Assembly (NCBI GenBank): GCA_041753075.1
Contig: JBGSVE010000009.1
Span: forward strand, 3,113 to 67,112
DNA: 64,000 nt
Direction: 5' to 3'
From: UBA6163 sp041753075
GTDB lineage: Bacteria; Planctomycetota; Planctomycetia; Pirellulales; Pirellulaceae
Below, in pieces: positions 58,501 through 64,000 of this stretch; positions within the stretch are counted from its first letter, which is position 1, and the number at the start of each line of letters is the position of its first letter. A program made the position numbers and the translations under genes. The notes under the pieces are model-generated. The model saw only the letters and a program-made list of their open reading frames with translations. It was not told the origin of the DNA and ran no database searches.

Positions 58501-61500
58501 ATAACTCCGTCACCGTTGAAATTGATTCAATTCGCCGCAACGCTGCGGGTGTCAGGTACACGAAGCTGAGCATCTCGAACAAAGATTTTGTGCTGTTCTA
58601 CGATCGCGTTGAAAACAAGATCGTGGTTCGCGAAGTGCGGGTCAGCGGTGGCAATGTCCAGCTCTCCGGCCATATCCTCAGCACCGGAGCCGGCGCGATC
58701 AAGGTGCTCAACGGCTACGGCAACATCAACGTAACCAATCAAACGCCTTACGACATTGCGATCGAGCGACTTGATTCGTCACAGCGCGGTGCCGGTACGC
58801 TGTTGATCAGCGACAAGGCCAAAGGAACATCAGCCGATCCGCTGGCCGAAATCGTCACCGAAAGCGGCACGTATCTACCGGATGAGAACTGGCGCTACGG
58901 TTTCTCCGTCGGTATGCAAACCGCGACGCGAACGACGACCACCTACGGCAGCTCGTCTTGGTTAGGCGTGGACGCTTTGGCCCGCGACCCGTCGAACGTC
59001 CGCAGTGGTCCGTTCACCGAAGTTATTGCCGCTCCGAAGCTATTGCCCGCAGGTGCGTATTTCTACAAGTCATCGGCAGCCGATGGTAATTACACGTTTG
59101 CGACGCGAACCGATGACACCGAGCCAGCGCGACGAACCAAGACTCGCCAATGGCAAACCAGCACTTGGTGGGGCAAGAAGACTCGCTACCAAACCTGGGT
59201 CGAAGAAATCAGGCAAGAGACCGTCTCGACTCACACATTCCGCGCCGACCGCGCGATCACCATTTCGATGATCGGTGCAGCGCAATCAACCGTCAATGTG
59301 ACATCGAACTCGGGCGGACGCATTTTGATTGAAGGACCAATCATCAACCCCACCGGCGTCACGACGCTGACATCCAATCGTGGAATCGTCCAAAGCAACG
59401 AAGGCTCGGCCATTGGCGGTCGCCAAATCGTGCTCAACGCCGGTGCAGAAATCGCCAACGTTCGCACCAACGTCAACACCGACCTGGATACCTCGCGATT
59501 GACCGCCACCGCCGCCGGTGCAATCAGTATCTACGAAGTCACCGGAGCCTTGCCCGTCAATAGGATCACGTCGACGACCGGTAGCGACGTAAAACTTGGT
59601 GCCCAGGGCGGCATCGTTTCCGCCACAGGATTTGCCGCAGATAACCACATCGTTGGCGGTTCGATCTCGCTGGCCGGTGGTTCGCTTGGTATCGGGTCCA
59701 GCACTTCGCCGATTCTGATCAACAGCGGCACGACGCTCGCCAACAAGGTGAGCGTTACCGCCGCCCAGGGCATCTACTTGACCGAGACCGACGGCAATTT
59801 GCACGGCGACCAAATCGAATCGGTTGCCGGTGACGTGGTGATCACGATCACAGCGGGAACGCTCATCGATTCAAACGAATTTGCCGTTCGCGACGAACGT
59901 ACCTACAACGAACTGCTGGGCGGCGTCTGGACAGACCTGGGCCTGACCGAAGGTACAGGTGCGTTGGCCAAGATCGCCGACACATTGTTCACTTTTAAGG
60001 CCGGCAAGACGGGTGACTACAACACGTATTGGAATTGGCGTGACACCCAAGTCGATCCGACGGTCTTTGACAACACGTTCACGATCTCGGTTGTCGGTGA
60101 TGAACGTGCCTACTACGAATCGTTCTACACGACCGAAGGCACGGCACAAGGCTTAACCGGCGCGGCGCTAACAACCTACGTCGCCAGCGCGATCACCACG
60201 CTGGAGAACTCGCGGACTCAGCAGTACCGAACGCTGCACGACACCTTCGCCGCCTACGCGCTGGGCGGCCACACGGCCGGCGATTTGACCGCATCCTACG
60301 TTACCGGCTTCGTCTATACGCTTAGCCCCGCCGAAGACACGGCGCTTCGTGGCAGCATCAAGGTTTGGACCGAAGAAGAACTGCTCAACACGATCAGCGC
60401 TGGTCTATTGAAAGAAGTTACGGACACGCAGGCCTTGATTGAGTTGGACAACATCAAGGGCGTGAACGTTACGATCAACACGCCCGATGGTGGCGTGGGA
60501 ACGTTCAGCGAACCGATCATCATCGACGCCACACCGCGTCCGATCGTTTTGACCAGCGCCCAACGCATCGCGCTGGCAGCCGCCGAACGAACTGACGTCG
60601 TTTTCGTCGCTGGTACGAAATACAACGGCATCGTCAATTTCGTCCGCGACGAAACCGCTGGCGACCAAATCATCCGCACCGACAGCGGCAGTTGGCTGAC
60701 CGACGGTTACCAAGTGGGCCTGCTCGTTCGCATCATCGGCGAAACACCAAACCAAACCGAAGACCGCGCGTTCGTCGAGATCATCTCGGTTACCGCATCG
60801 ACTCTGGTCGTCGCTCATCGCGATTCATCAACCACGGCAAATAATGTTTCCATCGTCATCACGCCGATCGCAGACAATCCCAACGCCATCGGTATCAACA
60901 TTGTCGAAATCGAAATCGGCCAACGCGATGACGTCAACATCACGTCAACGGGCAAGCTGCATGTCGAGGCCAATGAACCGGTCTTCGTAGGTTCCGAGAA
61001 TGCGTTCACGATCAACTACATCTCGACACCCGGCATCGTCGCCGTAAAAACCGGTGTTGGTATCACCAACGGATCGACTGGCACCGACGCGATCATCTTG
61101 TCCGACGACTTGGTGCTTGAAGCCGCCACCGTCGGAATTGGGACGCAAACAACACCGATTCGTCTTGACCTTGTGACCGGTGCTTCGTTCACCGCACGGG
61201 CACAAAATGGCATCTACATTGTCGAGCAAAGCGGCGACCTGAACGTCGACACGATCTTCTCGCGCAGCGGATCGATCGAGTTGACGACCTTGGCCGGATC
61301 GATTGTCGATAACCTCGTGGGTGACCTCAACAATCTCAAAGCCGGCGATTCGATTGTCCTCGATGTCACCGGTGGTTCGATCGGTTCAGCAACGCGATCG
61401 CTGAAAACGGACCAGGGTTCAGCCGGCACGATCACCGCGTCGACCGACGACGGCAACATCTATTTATACGAAGTCCTCGGCGACATGCGTATCGCGACGA

Positions 61501-64000
61501 TTGACGCACCGGCCGGTGATGTCAGTCTAAAGAGTCACCTGTCGATGATCAGCACCAACGGTGTGAATCGCGACGTGCGCGGCAATTCGATTTCGCTTAA
61601 CGCGTTGTTTGGCGGCATCGGTGCTGCGGGTGACGAATTGCAAATCGATAGCAGCTATGCCGCCGACGGTTTGGTTACGACCAGCAGTCTGCTGAGCAAT
61701 ACCTATCTATCTGAATTGCTAGGTGACCTGCGTTTGAGCACCATCAGTACGGGAAGCACCTCGACCGCGTTCATCAGTGCCCTGGCTGGACGTATTCTCA
61801 ATCGCAACGCTGACGCCAATGGCGAAAACATACTGTCGGGCCGCGTGTACCTGTTTGCCTCCGCAGACATCGGCGAATTGGCGACGCCGATCACGACAAT
61901 CATCAGCAACGTCGAAGGACAATCGACCATCGGTTCGACTTACATCGTCAACACCGGCGATCTGGAAGTCGGCGGCGTTGTCGCGGGTAGCGCCCCTGGC
62001 TTAATGTCCGGCGGCGAGGTTCGCATCACGGCAATGAGCCCCGTGACCCTATCCGAAAACATTACCTCGGTCGGTGATCTCATCATCATCGCCACCGAAG
62101 ACAGCGCCAGCGGTGACGATATCACCGTATTGGAAAATGTCGCCATCAACTCGACCGGCGGCAAAGTTCAACTGCTCGCCGGAGACAATATCGCCACCGC
62201 CGCCGGATCATCGATCATAGCGCTCGATTTGATCGAGATTTTCGGCGGCTTTGGCAGTCTCGACAACGTCGCGACCAGCATCATCTTGCGTGGTGATCTT
62301 ACGGCACCGCTGATCTCGATCGCAGGCACAGACCTCGACGATTTGATTGAACTCCACGCCACGGCGCGCACCGTCGGCGTAACTCTGATCGAAGGTCGCG
62401 CCGGTGCGGACACGATCACCAGCTATGCCGCCAACAGCGTGACCGATCCGGTCATCATCTTTGGCGATGAATTGGTCTATGACTATGACGTTTCAACGCA
62501 CACGTTCAACAGTGTCGCCGTCGCTAACTACGGCGTTGGCGGCGACGATGATGTTTCGCACCGTGGCAGCGGCACCGCCGTACTGGTCGGTGGCGCTGGC
62601 GCGGATGCGATTACCGGTGGCAGCGGTAACGTTTGGGCCGTCGGCGATGAAGCGGCGATCACGTTCACAGCCGGTCAAGTCACCACCATCGCGACCGTCA
62701 ACTCCGGCGTCGGTGCCGCCGACACGATTGATGTCGGTGATGGCGACAACGTTGTCATCGGCGGTCTCGGAGCGGACACCATCGCCGCTGGCTTTGGCGC
62801 CAACACGATCCTGGGCGACGAAGGCACGATCGATTTCGACTCCAATGGCGATCTGCTGTTTGCCGAATCGACCAATCCATCAATCGGCGACGCGGACTTG
62901 TTTGATTTCGGCAGCGGAGTTTACCGCGTCATCGCCGGTGCCGGCAGCGAATCACTTGAACTCGGTCCCGGCACCAATTACGTCATCGCCGACGCCGGGC
63001 GCATTCGCGTCAACGGCGACGGTACGACGACGATCGAATCAATCGCGCCCGAAATCGCGGGCGATGACAGTGTGACGGTAACCGAAGGTTTCAACGTCAT
63101 CATCGGCGGCAGCGGTGCGGATACGCTGAGCGTCCAAGCCGGCACCAGCGGCAACAACGACCACATCGGCATCGTCCTTGGTGACAACGGTTCGCTAACA
63201 TTCACCTCCGCGACGGGGACGTTGCTTAGTATTGAAAGCGCGGCGACCGATCCGTTTGGGGCAGCCGATACGATCGCATTGACCAGCGGCACGAACACGG
63301 CAATCGGCGGTGTTGGTGCGGATATCATCGGCGCCGGTGGTGGCCGTAATGTTGTCATCGGTGATGATGGCGAAGCGTTCTTCAACACCGACGGCACACT
63401 TCGCGAAGCGCGCAGCATCCACCACGGCACCGGCGGCAGCGATGAAATTTCACTTGCCGATGGACTCAACGTCGTCATCGCCGGAGCGCTCGCCGATACC
63501 GTCACGGTCAGCGGCGGATTTAACACAATCCTCGGTGACGAAGGCGAAATTGTCCTAACCTATGACGCTATCACCGGCGATCGCACTGGACGAATCGTTA
63601 AGACACTCAGCGGCAACATCGGCGGCAACGACACGATCCAAGCCGGTGCCGGTTTCAACATTGTTATGGGCGGAGCGGGCAGCGATTCGATCATCGCCAT
63701 CCCCGGCGGCGTTGGACAAACGGCAGGTTTTGTCGCCGCCGGTGACGGTGGCATTGCAACGTTCGATGGCAACGATCAATTGCTCGAGTTGATGACGCTT
63801 GATTCCGACATTGGTGGCGACGATACGATCGACGCGGGCGATGGCAGGAACGTCATCATCGCGGGCACCGGAGCGGACTCGATCACCGCTGGCAACGGCA
63901 TCAACACGATCATCAGCGACGAAGGCAAGGTCCAATTTAATACGCTCGGCGATTTGATTCTCGCCGAAAGCATCAATCCAACCGTCGGCGCGGTGGATAC
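43383..64000 (+). CDS. Giant LEPR-XLL-type surface protein, partial
   Basis: One frame opens at the ATG at 43383 (an in-frame ATG at 43350 is an alternative) and I found no stop in it to the right edge, so more than 6,870 codons are present and the C-terminus is missing. Order of regions: a basic N-terminus with a LEPR-XLL-like motif (KLERRELMAAD); Ser/Thr/Ala-rich beta-type sequence; five tandem modules of 350-415 residues (45.3-50.5 kb); Gly/Ala-rich beta repeats of about 65-70 residues (50.5-57 kb); a helical stretch (57.5-57.8 kb); a long region with few repeats (57.8-62.4 kb); RTX-like GGxGADxI repeats (62.5 kb to the end). A recurring aromatic motif ending in Trp occurs about ten times. 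It is very probably an exported adhesin or matrix protein with calcium-binding repeats. Many open frames in other phases inside it are shadows. Confidence 0.9.
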   Translation, partial: MNQRNFFRFGEKSVDTSSRSRSQQRRDSRKRLAKLLASPMGEKLERRELMAADFDLTSYPAITSFLLTAEKPAANDYRLSLRDRANPATPLQQLLLLTTPQSVSIEGTAGNDSLWINFGTVTTVDGSGNFNDHVPAAISFSGFAGVDEVQFTGHTAISGNLEINAETILVGATQRVSSSATLTLNAAASLGSPTISAVTASQTGTNSAAVTISGHLSADAIIVNAKTAGNVTTTGTSFVGSAENRFTDSATIVVSDSASITAATSVELLSQRDTRYNATAARALNRILGDTSITIGAVGAGSNITSGSKLSIKAIDNVRGDATSPEQPLDLTGLTAPLSADVSAARNTFIGETQVLINDSIIRQTVAGGVGTIIAADRNTVGTTNVASISLVDSSPTLDYSVSLAGSYSSNLLIGNVRATMSGGSLAATHGSLTATDDSIMTAKSDLAARTTSTIFPSTNFAAGASIAYNAAAGSGLSESFIAAAQAIAPETRTAIAAETLAKTYNTSLDVSGDFRIGATSALGINATVSNAVSSSSSTAYGSKGSAAAGVVATNYINAQTIAQIEFAATYEILGVPSLGVINVGGDLAVDADDDRRIYANTKLVSSSIITNDGGATLVQEAINALLAADFVSTSTAAALVFGSTVRVADNHQSGGSPRKVYKYLGTSGSVDLTAVDFSNLDNWQPSATDIIPTGNNVDDSDSIAVGGIVTLNDVRGGATASITRANVAAGAVGVVATESATINATLDSVVESSGGSAFGTGTSLAVNGAIATNSVLSFANATISDSEVTTVAAGSSDGAVIVTATNDSLVNAINHSITKTGSNGFSAMLAFNTIGYLPQNALFNALDTLVNSNIGTKQTAATTASIHNTTVDAGGGIDVTADSTAEIESELSNSATSIASALDGATGKAIGGVLASNMVASEVKAFIDFDAATIAANRVVTAAGSINVNATDASSISADTGLLADSTTTNTAGTSLVNSFLNSLIGQYEYSSTSGTKTLAFGDKVRVASTYDLPSNPIESDEFENAAVYQYMGVAGSVNLGTIDYSNYGLWLKLEPFNVPGSNLNFSESDSVAVGGLVVRNDIDGGVLAFMDRVTATATGNIVVSAIGDQTLEATTDSTVNSSGGSAFGGGTSLAVNGVIVTNNVVGGADAYVKRSSIATTALDDAAGDFEVSALNTASFTATNTSSTNSGADAFGVTLAFNRLGYAPSNLLFNSLDAIFGTILSGIDSVGASALVEDTPIDISGDMSVVASNEALLTATLSNATASRATAISGAASTAAAAIVASNLVQSDASAKVNFTPAYLTANSSTQGQVDVGGDVKIEAKDRAGIIADTDLESVSEAASSGFTGVVRDFLSQLDESYTFTSLSGTKALTTLQAVRVAPGHTAGGVVGGIYRLIGSGGSTNLGTEDYTNTSKWTRVTIGSDDIPELGEDDDSMSTAVGLLLIRNDVSSNVLATVTRSDVSSGGDIEVKALEQADISSRASSVVTSDGAESSLGINGTLATNVVVSDAVVLIDVSTLTAAGDLNVLSENRSGIEAVLESATTTGDSAVGITAAFNLLGVRPINLFSTLVDSVIGTNIDLLVNSPAKADAIIRNTPITVTGDVNIHGDNFAELNASINNSLEAASSGASFVLSANRVITNAEAGLTFDAAFAAPTVAVGGSLSVLGENRAGNYTDVRLSNSTEVFDDGPIGVLKNVLAVLDPTPFTYLSSDGDQMVIFGDTVRLTRDHSGGGTGGRRYKYLGQDAMIDLSETDFSNTGFWKETSAVRLLDGVIGNQDDGDSTSVGGMLVRNDVRSNVLAYLTNAITTAGDNVSVEAVEAAAIIAAIDAVTTSSAGNDMGEGSSLAVNGVIAANLVLSSALATITGGSVTTTTGDIDVHSDNDSFLNARNKSSIKSTGDAVGVTLAYNTIGYETQDIFTQTFDALLGTSFGSRENAVKVHAIVTDTPLVAGGGISVTADNSTKLRALVSNETASVAEALRGSTSRSAGAVISSNLVLSDTKATIKKASGADGIAIALDGDVMVIATEDASITANTKLAATSSATNDGGLSRVLRKITEVVGYDFTDRSGSRVVANGKLVLRDGLDFTSSEFADTITAGNRIKLEFDTDNAAKDDVFEFIGATDLEAVELDQVNYADATKWRKLSGEIDQVYSYVGTTGSVDLGTTDYSNTALWSKLSSISPSDLIPGLSLNVTDSDSAGFGGLIVRNAVRSAVNTLIDNYAVTAAGDIIAKAIEAARILAQNISTVTSSGGSAMGTGSSLAINAVIATNAVQAAAEALIVNSSLTTTDGGDVDLLSRNSAEINSKTWSTVESNGKSIGVTLAFNTLGYVPQNFLFNTIDTVLGTSIGDKNAIKTYATIRNTSIVADGGVHVNATSDGGIDARIIGSGKSLSVTPGGGSDTINVGAIISLNKVATDTLALIDSPGTLTVASGDLQVGGIDRARVISEVQSSSIAVGAGSGASSAVSVGVTWARNEVENNVRARITGAGTQAAPATVTGGDLLVTTLRRGKINATVISTAIGIAASIGASKAISGGGAIAVNNLTGTAAAELLTSVIDVDASTTTGGDATIRSDDESTINALVRSVAGSIAIGTGSSPAFALGLAVAKNFIGWNNKQESNDHTNESQPTTLAGGDKVKIVSGPLYGNVYRFKGATTSNASLIKLGQENYDDTNRWELVSVQADDHATVAIVSGTVLDVDGDLAVTAENTAGIDAKVLAGSIAVGASGQSAIAVSIGGVVVINTINSDVQAAITGTPAIIADPLSPGIIADSITVTADDASSITTIAGAAAIAAAFSGTSSVAGSIGLSLAFNTITGGAHALLLDNGIVETRGGDVDVSAVNRARPLFAFTQSTYGITPAALDDAAIQDDDNSYTTTVNEGTDDASADSAILNSVASALAASGEKLAKVDTLRGGWTFNSGEGTQSLTPGQTVRLDAGYRSGGVGGNVYRYKGIVVSCNLGSQNYADTTLWERVVPQLKLSTLEPGKSWLVVTGDGTSYTLKIKSDDTTKIEVSKSSISAISVAAAIAIGVGGSNGVALSGAGAVAINDVQTSTDAIVRNSTLTVAGDLNVSAASTASIQSTVVAASAAAGIGGSNGVGASIGIAIAQSNIGLSASGTSGTASIVAAIRGAIVNATGSVDVTSTADQTIGSIVFAGSVAIGGGGSIGVGASGSGVNAENRVGTLVSATIDKQTASTAGPITAAEVNVSAQDRSAISAFAAAASVAASLGGTAGVSLSIAATLAKNIIETSVEASIKDNAIITTSGDIIVDAKSTSSIEVFAAAASLALGLGGTAGVAVSGAGADATNLINGRTNAFASNATLTSADDVTLGSTNSSSIKANILSASVGAGIGGTAGVGASIGIGLARNIIGYRSQTTAFDQLSGATVSSLAGGTRVKVQDGVRAGEVYQFVGTTVSGSTNLRSQDYGDVKLWKRIDLTGGDSQVRAYLQSTIVDAIGTLSQTATATGLIEAKVFAGSIAVGGGTVGVGLSGAGVGAENRIATKVHAGIDGDASSRISAGNVSLVANDNSTIRATTGAASIAAAFGAVGVSISVTAAVAYNAIANDIAAYVNSVGQGLTSGGTLTIIATENATISSTTQAASLAAGVGGVGVAVSGAGAGATNVILTDTGGYIAGTAAVADGNVTISAVSSSSIRAEVLIASAAIAAGGSAVGASIGAATARNYIGFDANGNAVSDKARVRAWIDNSSLIAQGTLTQSATSTAQITALVAAGSVAVAAGGIAGAASGAGVGVTNKIGQTIESRITNTLTAGVQTFGGSLTATDNSTIDATAAAAALAGAYGLGGAVSIGVSLAENIISNTTRAYLDTATLKNSATFTSASGSQSVAIGKRIRAADNYNAALGQPGSIYEYLGAPADHISSVGNAYVNLGQLVRVSTGHTTGGNVGGTYQFNGIADNFQSAAETQTVATGNRVRLAGSYNSTLGVPFGAYQFLGTASQSINLSTENYLDTARWQNVSQLNLTTQNFANTTLWTNVSTIPLGTQNYRDTAVWREVIENFAVTATENATINATSAAAAISAGLVSASGGGANSINQINTTTAAYANAATINSSGALALSASETSIANSIVASLAVAGGVVSVAAGGSVGVVNFNGSVTSYINSSTVTAGDVSARATSTPQGVAYGFGVNAGTFAVGVSSATINITPTVTSYVSGTIKAQSLSSQAKLDLPANGVTSTVRATGSAGGLIGVDSTSTTVNNTANVSSYISDNANLSVSGNTTVSATGLGEHSVNADSYVLGLLAAGIASSKVINNANTSARIGTGVTLLGGSLTLSADTSQGQFADTFAGSGGVAAGASASAKTVSNATTTASIGNSAIISLSGNLDVSSFGNSKVNGRVRTFAGGVLAGAGASAKNDVNNVTRSTIGDNVSINAFSIQVDAAGGAVKPELSTANISGTTGGVVSGASAKSVTEIDFDTQVIIGNNSTLNVIGSRTAPGDLSLTTLNSIFARDKVTFQTGGALSGAVTDSIIRSNDNISKVVVGDSTLTSFGNILLSARGKGDVKSKTNLETYGAATVSDATAIAEITPHNTVQILSGATLDALRDLNIAAGTSIDFNRDQYAMTAFTDSFAGSAIPIDSVDSQTNLIQYNTIDIDSGSLLQSARDIRLHAERLGLADLDGKAKAVNWASAAVGAINSAFGGEEDYSGSIMSEAYGNVIVDGTLRTGTQRHQSLTLGQVEENGVPSGWDRVAGTVNASNVSPGLTYSVGLQVLSSGLVQQLDAANANLATYRDKNATLATFYETEITRIETELVAKGLGTIQADGSVTATEQEILAISVNPIWAQAGTIDVRSDNLSGSGTIDAPGDASVTIINHTPAQLNILGITIPETNGGLYINGVIVGTNASITTLNEPDSDMQGGGTPAFFALPPTTPPVDANGDPIVPSILVENTFDKRDLIADPDADGYGDPNIVVTGDVTNYGGSFTAISIGDIIYRASIRAANITTISGGSVFIDGLTSFSVGGDPYGKLSSLGTGIAQYDTTQALAKLTTAATTVSLLGDTVIIDAEFLNINGIIQSGKDHYSLSLDNSVTVEIDSIRRNAAGVRYTKLSISNKDFVLFYDRVENKIVVREVRVSGGNVQLSGHILSTGAGAIKVLNGYGNINVTNQTPYDIAIERLDSSQRGAGTLLISDKAKGTSADPLAEIVTESGTYLPDENWRYGFSVGMQTATRTTTTYGSSSWLGVDALARDPSNVRSGPFTEVIAAPKLLPAGAYFYKSSAADGNYTFATRTDDTEPARRTKTRQWQTSTWWGKKTRYQTWVEEIRQETVSTHTFRADRAITISMIGAAQSTVNVTSNSGGRILIEGPIINPTGVTTLTSNRGIVQSNEGSAIGGRQIVLNAGAEIANVRTNVNTDLDTSRLTATAAGAISIYEVTGALPVNRITSTTGSDVKLGAQGGIVSATGFAADNHIVGGSISLAGGSLGIGSSTSPILINSGTTLANKVSVTAAQGIYLTETDGNLHGDQIESVAGDVVITITAGTLIDSNEFAVRDERTYNELLGGVWTDLGLTEGTGALAKIADTLFTFKAGKTGDYNTYWNWRDTQVDPTVFDNTFTISVVGDERAYYESFYTTEGTAQGLTGAALTTYVASAITTLENSRTQQYRTLHDTFAAYALGGHTAGDLTASYVTGFVYTLSPAEDTALRGSIKVWTEEELLNTISAGLLKEVTDTQALIELDNIKGVNVTINTPDGGVGTFSEPIIIDATPRPIVLTSAQRIALAAAERTDVVFVAGTKYNGIVNFVRDETAGDQIIRTDSGSWLTDGYQVGLLVRIIGETPNQTEDRAFVEIISVTASTLVVAHRDSSTTANNVSIVITPIADNPNAIGINIVEIEIGQRDDVNITSTGKLHVEANEPVFVGSENAFTINYISTPGIVAVKTGVGITNGSTGTDAIILSDDLVLEAATVGIGTQTTPIRLDLVTGASFTARAQNGIYIVEQSGDLNVDTIFSRSGSIELTTLAGSIVDNLVGDLNNLKAGDSIVLDVTGGSIGSATRSLKTDQGSAGTITASTDDGNIYLYEVLGDMRIATIDAPAGDVSLKSHLSMISTNGVNRDVRGNSISLNALFGGIGAAGDELQIDSSYAADGLVTTSSLLSNTYLSELLGDLRLSTISTGSTSTAFISALAGRILNRNADANGENILSGRVYLFASADIGELATPITTIISNVEGQSTIGSTYIVNTGDLEVGGVVAGSAPGLMSGGEVRITAMSPVTLSENITSVGDLIIIATEDSASGDDITVLENVAINSTGGKVQLLAGDNIATAAGSSIIALDLIEIFGGFGSLDNVATSIILRGDLTAPLISIAGTDLDDLIELHATARTVGVTLIEGRAGADTITSYAANSVTDPVIIFGDELVYDYDVSTHTFNSVAVANYGVGGDDDVSHRGSGTAVLVGGAGADAITGGSGNVWAVGDEAAITFTAGQVTTIATVNSGVGAADTIDVGDGDNVVIGGLGADTIAAGFGANTILGDEGTIDFDSNGDLLFAESTNPSIGDADLFDFGSGVYRVIAGAGSESLELGPGTNYVIADAGRIRVNGDGTTTIESIAPEIAGDDSVTVTEGFNVIIGGSGADTLSVQAGTSGNNDHIGIVLGDNGSLTFTSATGTLLSIESAATDPFGAADTIALTSGTNTAIGGVGADIIGAGGGRNVVIGDDGEAFFNTDGTLREARSIHHGTGGSDEISLADGLNVVIAGALADTVTVSGGFNTILGDEGEIVLTYDAITGDRTGRIVKTLSGNIGGNDTIQAGAGFNIVMGGAGSDSIIAIPGGVGQTAGFVAAGDGGIATFDGNDQLLELMTLDSDIGGDDTIDAGDGRNVIIAGTGADSITAGNGINTIISDEGKVQFNTLGDLILAESINPTVGAVD
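45363..50500 (+). repeat. Five tandem 350-415 residue modules in giant protein
   Basis: Each module runs: aromatic/Trp motif, then SVGGxxVRNDVRS, an SSGGSAxGxGTSLAVNGVIAxN segment, and a GVTLAFNxxGYxPQNxLFN segment. The SLAVNG-type landmarks begin at 45669, 46779, 47865, 48915 and 50160, giving spacings of 370, 362, 350 and 415 codons. The GY-PQN landmarks at about 45889, 46995, 48061, 49117 and 50367 show the same spacing. The third and fourth modules are the most diverged. Confidence 0.8.
45363..55406 (+). repeat. Recurring aromatic motif ending in Trp within giant protein
   Basis: The pattern is roughly Y-x-(Y/F)-x-G-x(6-12)-L-x(3)-(D/N)-(Y/F)-x-(D/N)-x(3)-W, often preceded by GxxVR-x(8-15)-GG. 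Full copies are at 45363-45434, 46467-46538, 47565-47636, 48600-48671, 49734-49808, 49836-49907, 51324-51407, 52221-52292, 53598-53675 and 55218-55292. A partial copy is at 54975-55046 and an incomplete start at 55098. After the 55218 copy, two extra half-motifs (LTTQNFANTTLW and GTQNYRDTAVW) run to 55406. The layout of aromatic residues and a final Trp recalls small carbohydrate-binding modules, but no family is asserted. Confidence 0.85.
57549..57779 (+). other. Helical, possible coiled-coil interruption in giant protein
   Basis: Amid beta-type sequence the product reads LVQQLDAANANLATYRDKN, then ATLATFYETEITRIETELVA. This is Ala/Glu/Leu-rich with heptad-like spacing and no Gly repeats. It is followed by a Pro-rich linker (LPPTTPPVD at about 58020). 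It probably separates the N-terminal repeat region from a second, non-repetitive part. Confidence 0.5.
62540..64000 (+). repeat. RTX-like GGxGADxI repeats in giant protein
   Basis: Eight units of about 57-69 residues each hold a GGxGADxI-type nonapeptide core (GGAGADAI, GGLGADTI, GGSGADTL, GGVGADII, GGAGSDSI) and a G-D-E-G-type turn followed by a hydrophobic strand. The GDEG-type turns are near 62646, 62817, 62991, 63183, 63363, 63537, 63744 and 63918. RTX repeats bind calcium and are typical of type I secreted proteins. The repeats continue at the right edge. Confidence 0.8.

Noticed and set aside
43383..64000. Dozens of minus-strand and out-of-phase frames of 60-290 codons inside the giant gene
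   Set aside because: They give low-complexity Ala/Pro/Thr/Ser or Arg-rich products and mirror the repeated codons of the real frame. None has a recognisable domain or start context.

Overview
The window looks like a chromosomal segment of a planctomycete, probably a Pirellulaceae (Rhodopirellula-like) marine or aquatic bacterium. The evidence is the gene content: three sulfatases, DUF1080 domains, a PVC-type beta-propeller/HEAT/cytochrome c protein, two DUF1559 prepilin-like proteins (one followed by a tiny lipoprotein), an OprB-type porin, a FecR/LamG-like membrane protein, and a giant surface protein with a LEPR-XLL-like N-terminus. No rRNA, tRNA, CRISPR array, prophage or intact insertion sequence was recognised.

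Layout. (1) 1-7309, minus strand: a tight operon reading trypsin-like protease, degenerate protease-like protein with a nested PDZ, Uma2 protein, SLC13-type anion transporter, ABC ATPase, and a YfhO-like polytopic membrane protein that runs off the left edge. (2) 7387-9227, plus strand: an SDR-family epimerase-like protein and an MBL-fold hydrolase. (3) 9374-14155, minus strand: arylsulfatase, Uma2 protein, then ilvN-ilvC of branched-chain amino acid synthesis. (4) 14377-16983, plus strand: scpA and a GAF/SpoIIE-like regulator. (5) 17054-27218, minus strand: a polymer-degradation and sulfate-removal cluster (sulfatase, FecR/LamG protein, DUF1080-propeller-cytochrome c protein, sulfatase-DUF1080 fusion), followed by a DUF1559 protein and a small lipoprotein. 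(6) 27625-33447, plus strand: PQQ-type propeller, M24 peptidase, GNAT acetyltransferase, FAD oxidoreductase of the SelD-associated type, and a Tat-exported DUF3500 protein. (7) 33587-36739, minus strand: a carbohydrate-binding-like protein, an HlyD-type lipoprotein adaptor and an ArsS-type radical SAM enzyme. (8) 36794-39024, plus strand: kdsB and a cysteine-rich porin. (9) 39040-42825, minus strand: a small membrane protein, an ICMT-like methyltransferase, and a BlaR1/BlaI pair behind a DUF1559 protein. (10) 43383 to the right edge, plus strand: one uninterrupted reading frame of more than 6,870 codons.

The giant gene fills about a third of the window and is the most unusual object here. Its product starts with a LEPR-XLL-like motif, continues with five tandem modules of 350-415 residues, then long Gly/Ala/Ser-rich beta-type repeats punctuated by a recurring aromatic motif ending in Trp, then a non-repetitive part with a predicted helical stretch, and finally RTX-like GGxGADxI repeats. 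It is probably a secreted or surface-anchored adhesin or matrix protein.

Genes that may work together: the sulfatases, the DUF1080 proteins and the cytochrome c protein fit breakdown of sulfated polysaccharides. IlvN and IlvC act in the same pathway. BlaI and BlaR1 form a regulator/sensor pair whose target is unknown. Intergenic regions carry at least three families of short palindromic repeats and one 117-bp MITE-like element with 15-bp perfect terminal inverted repeats.
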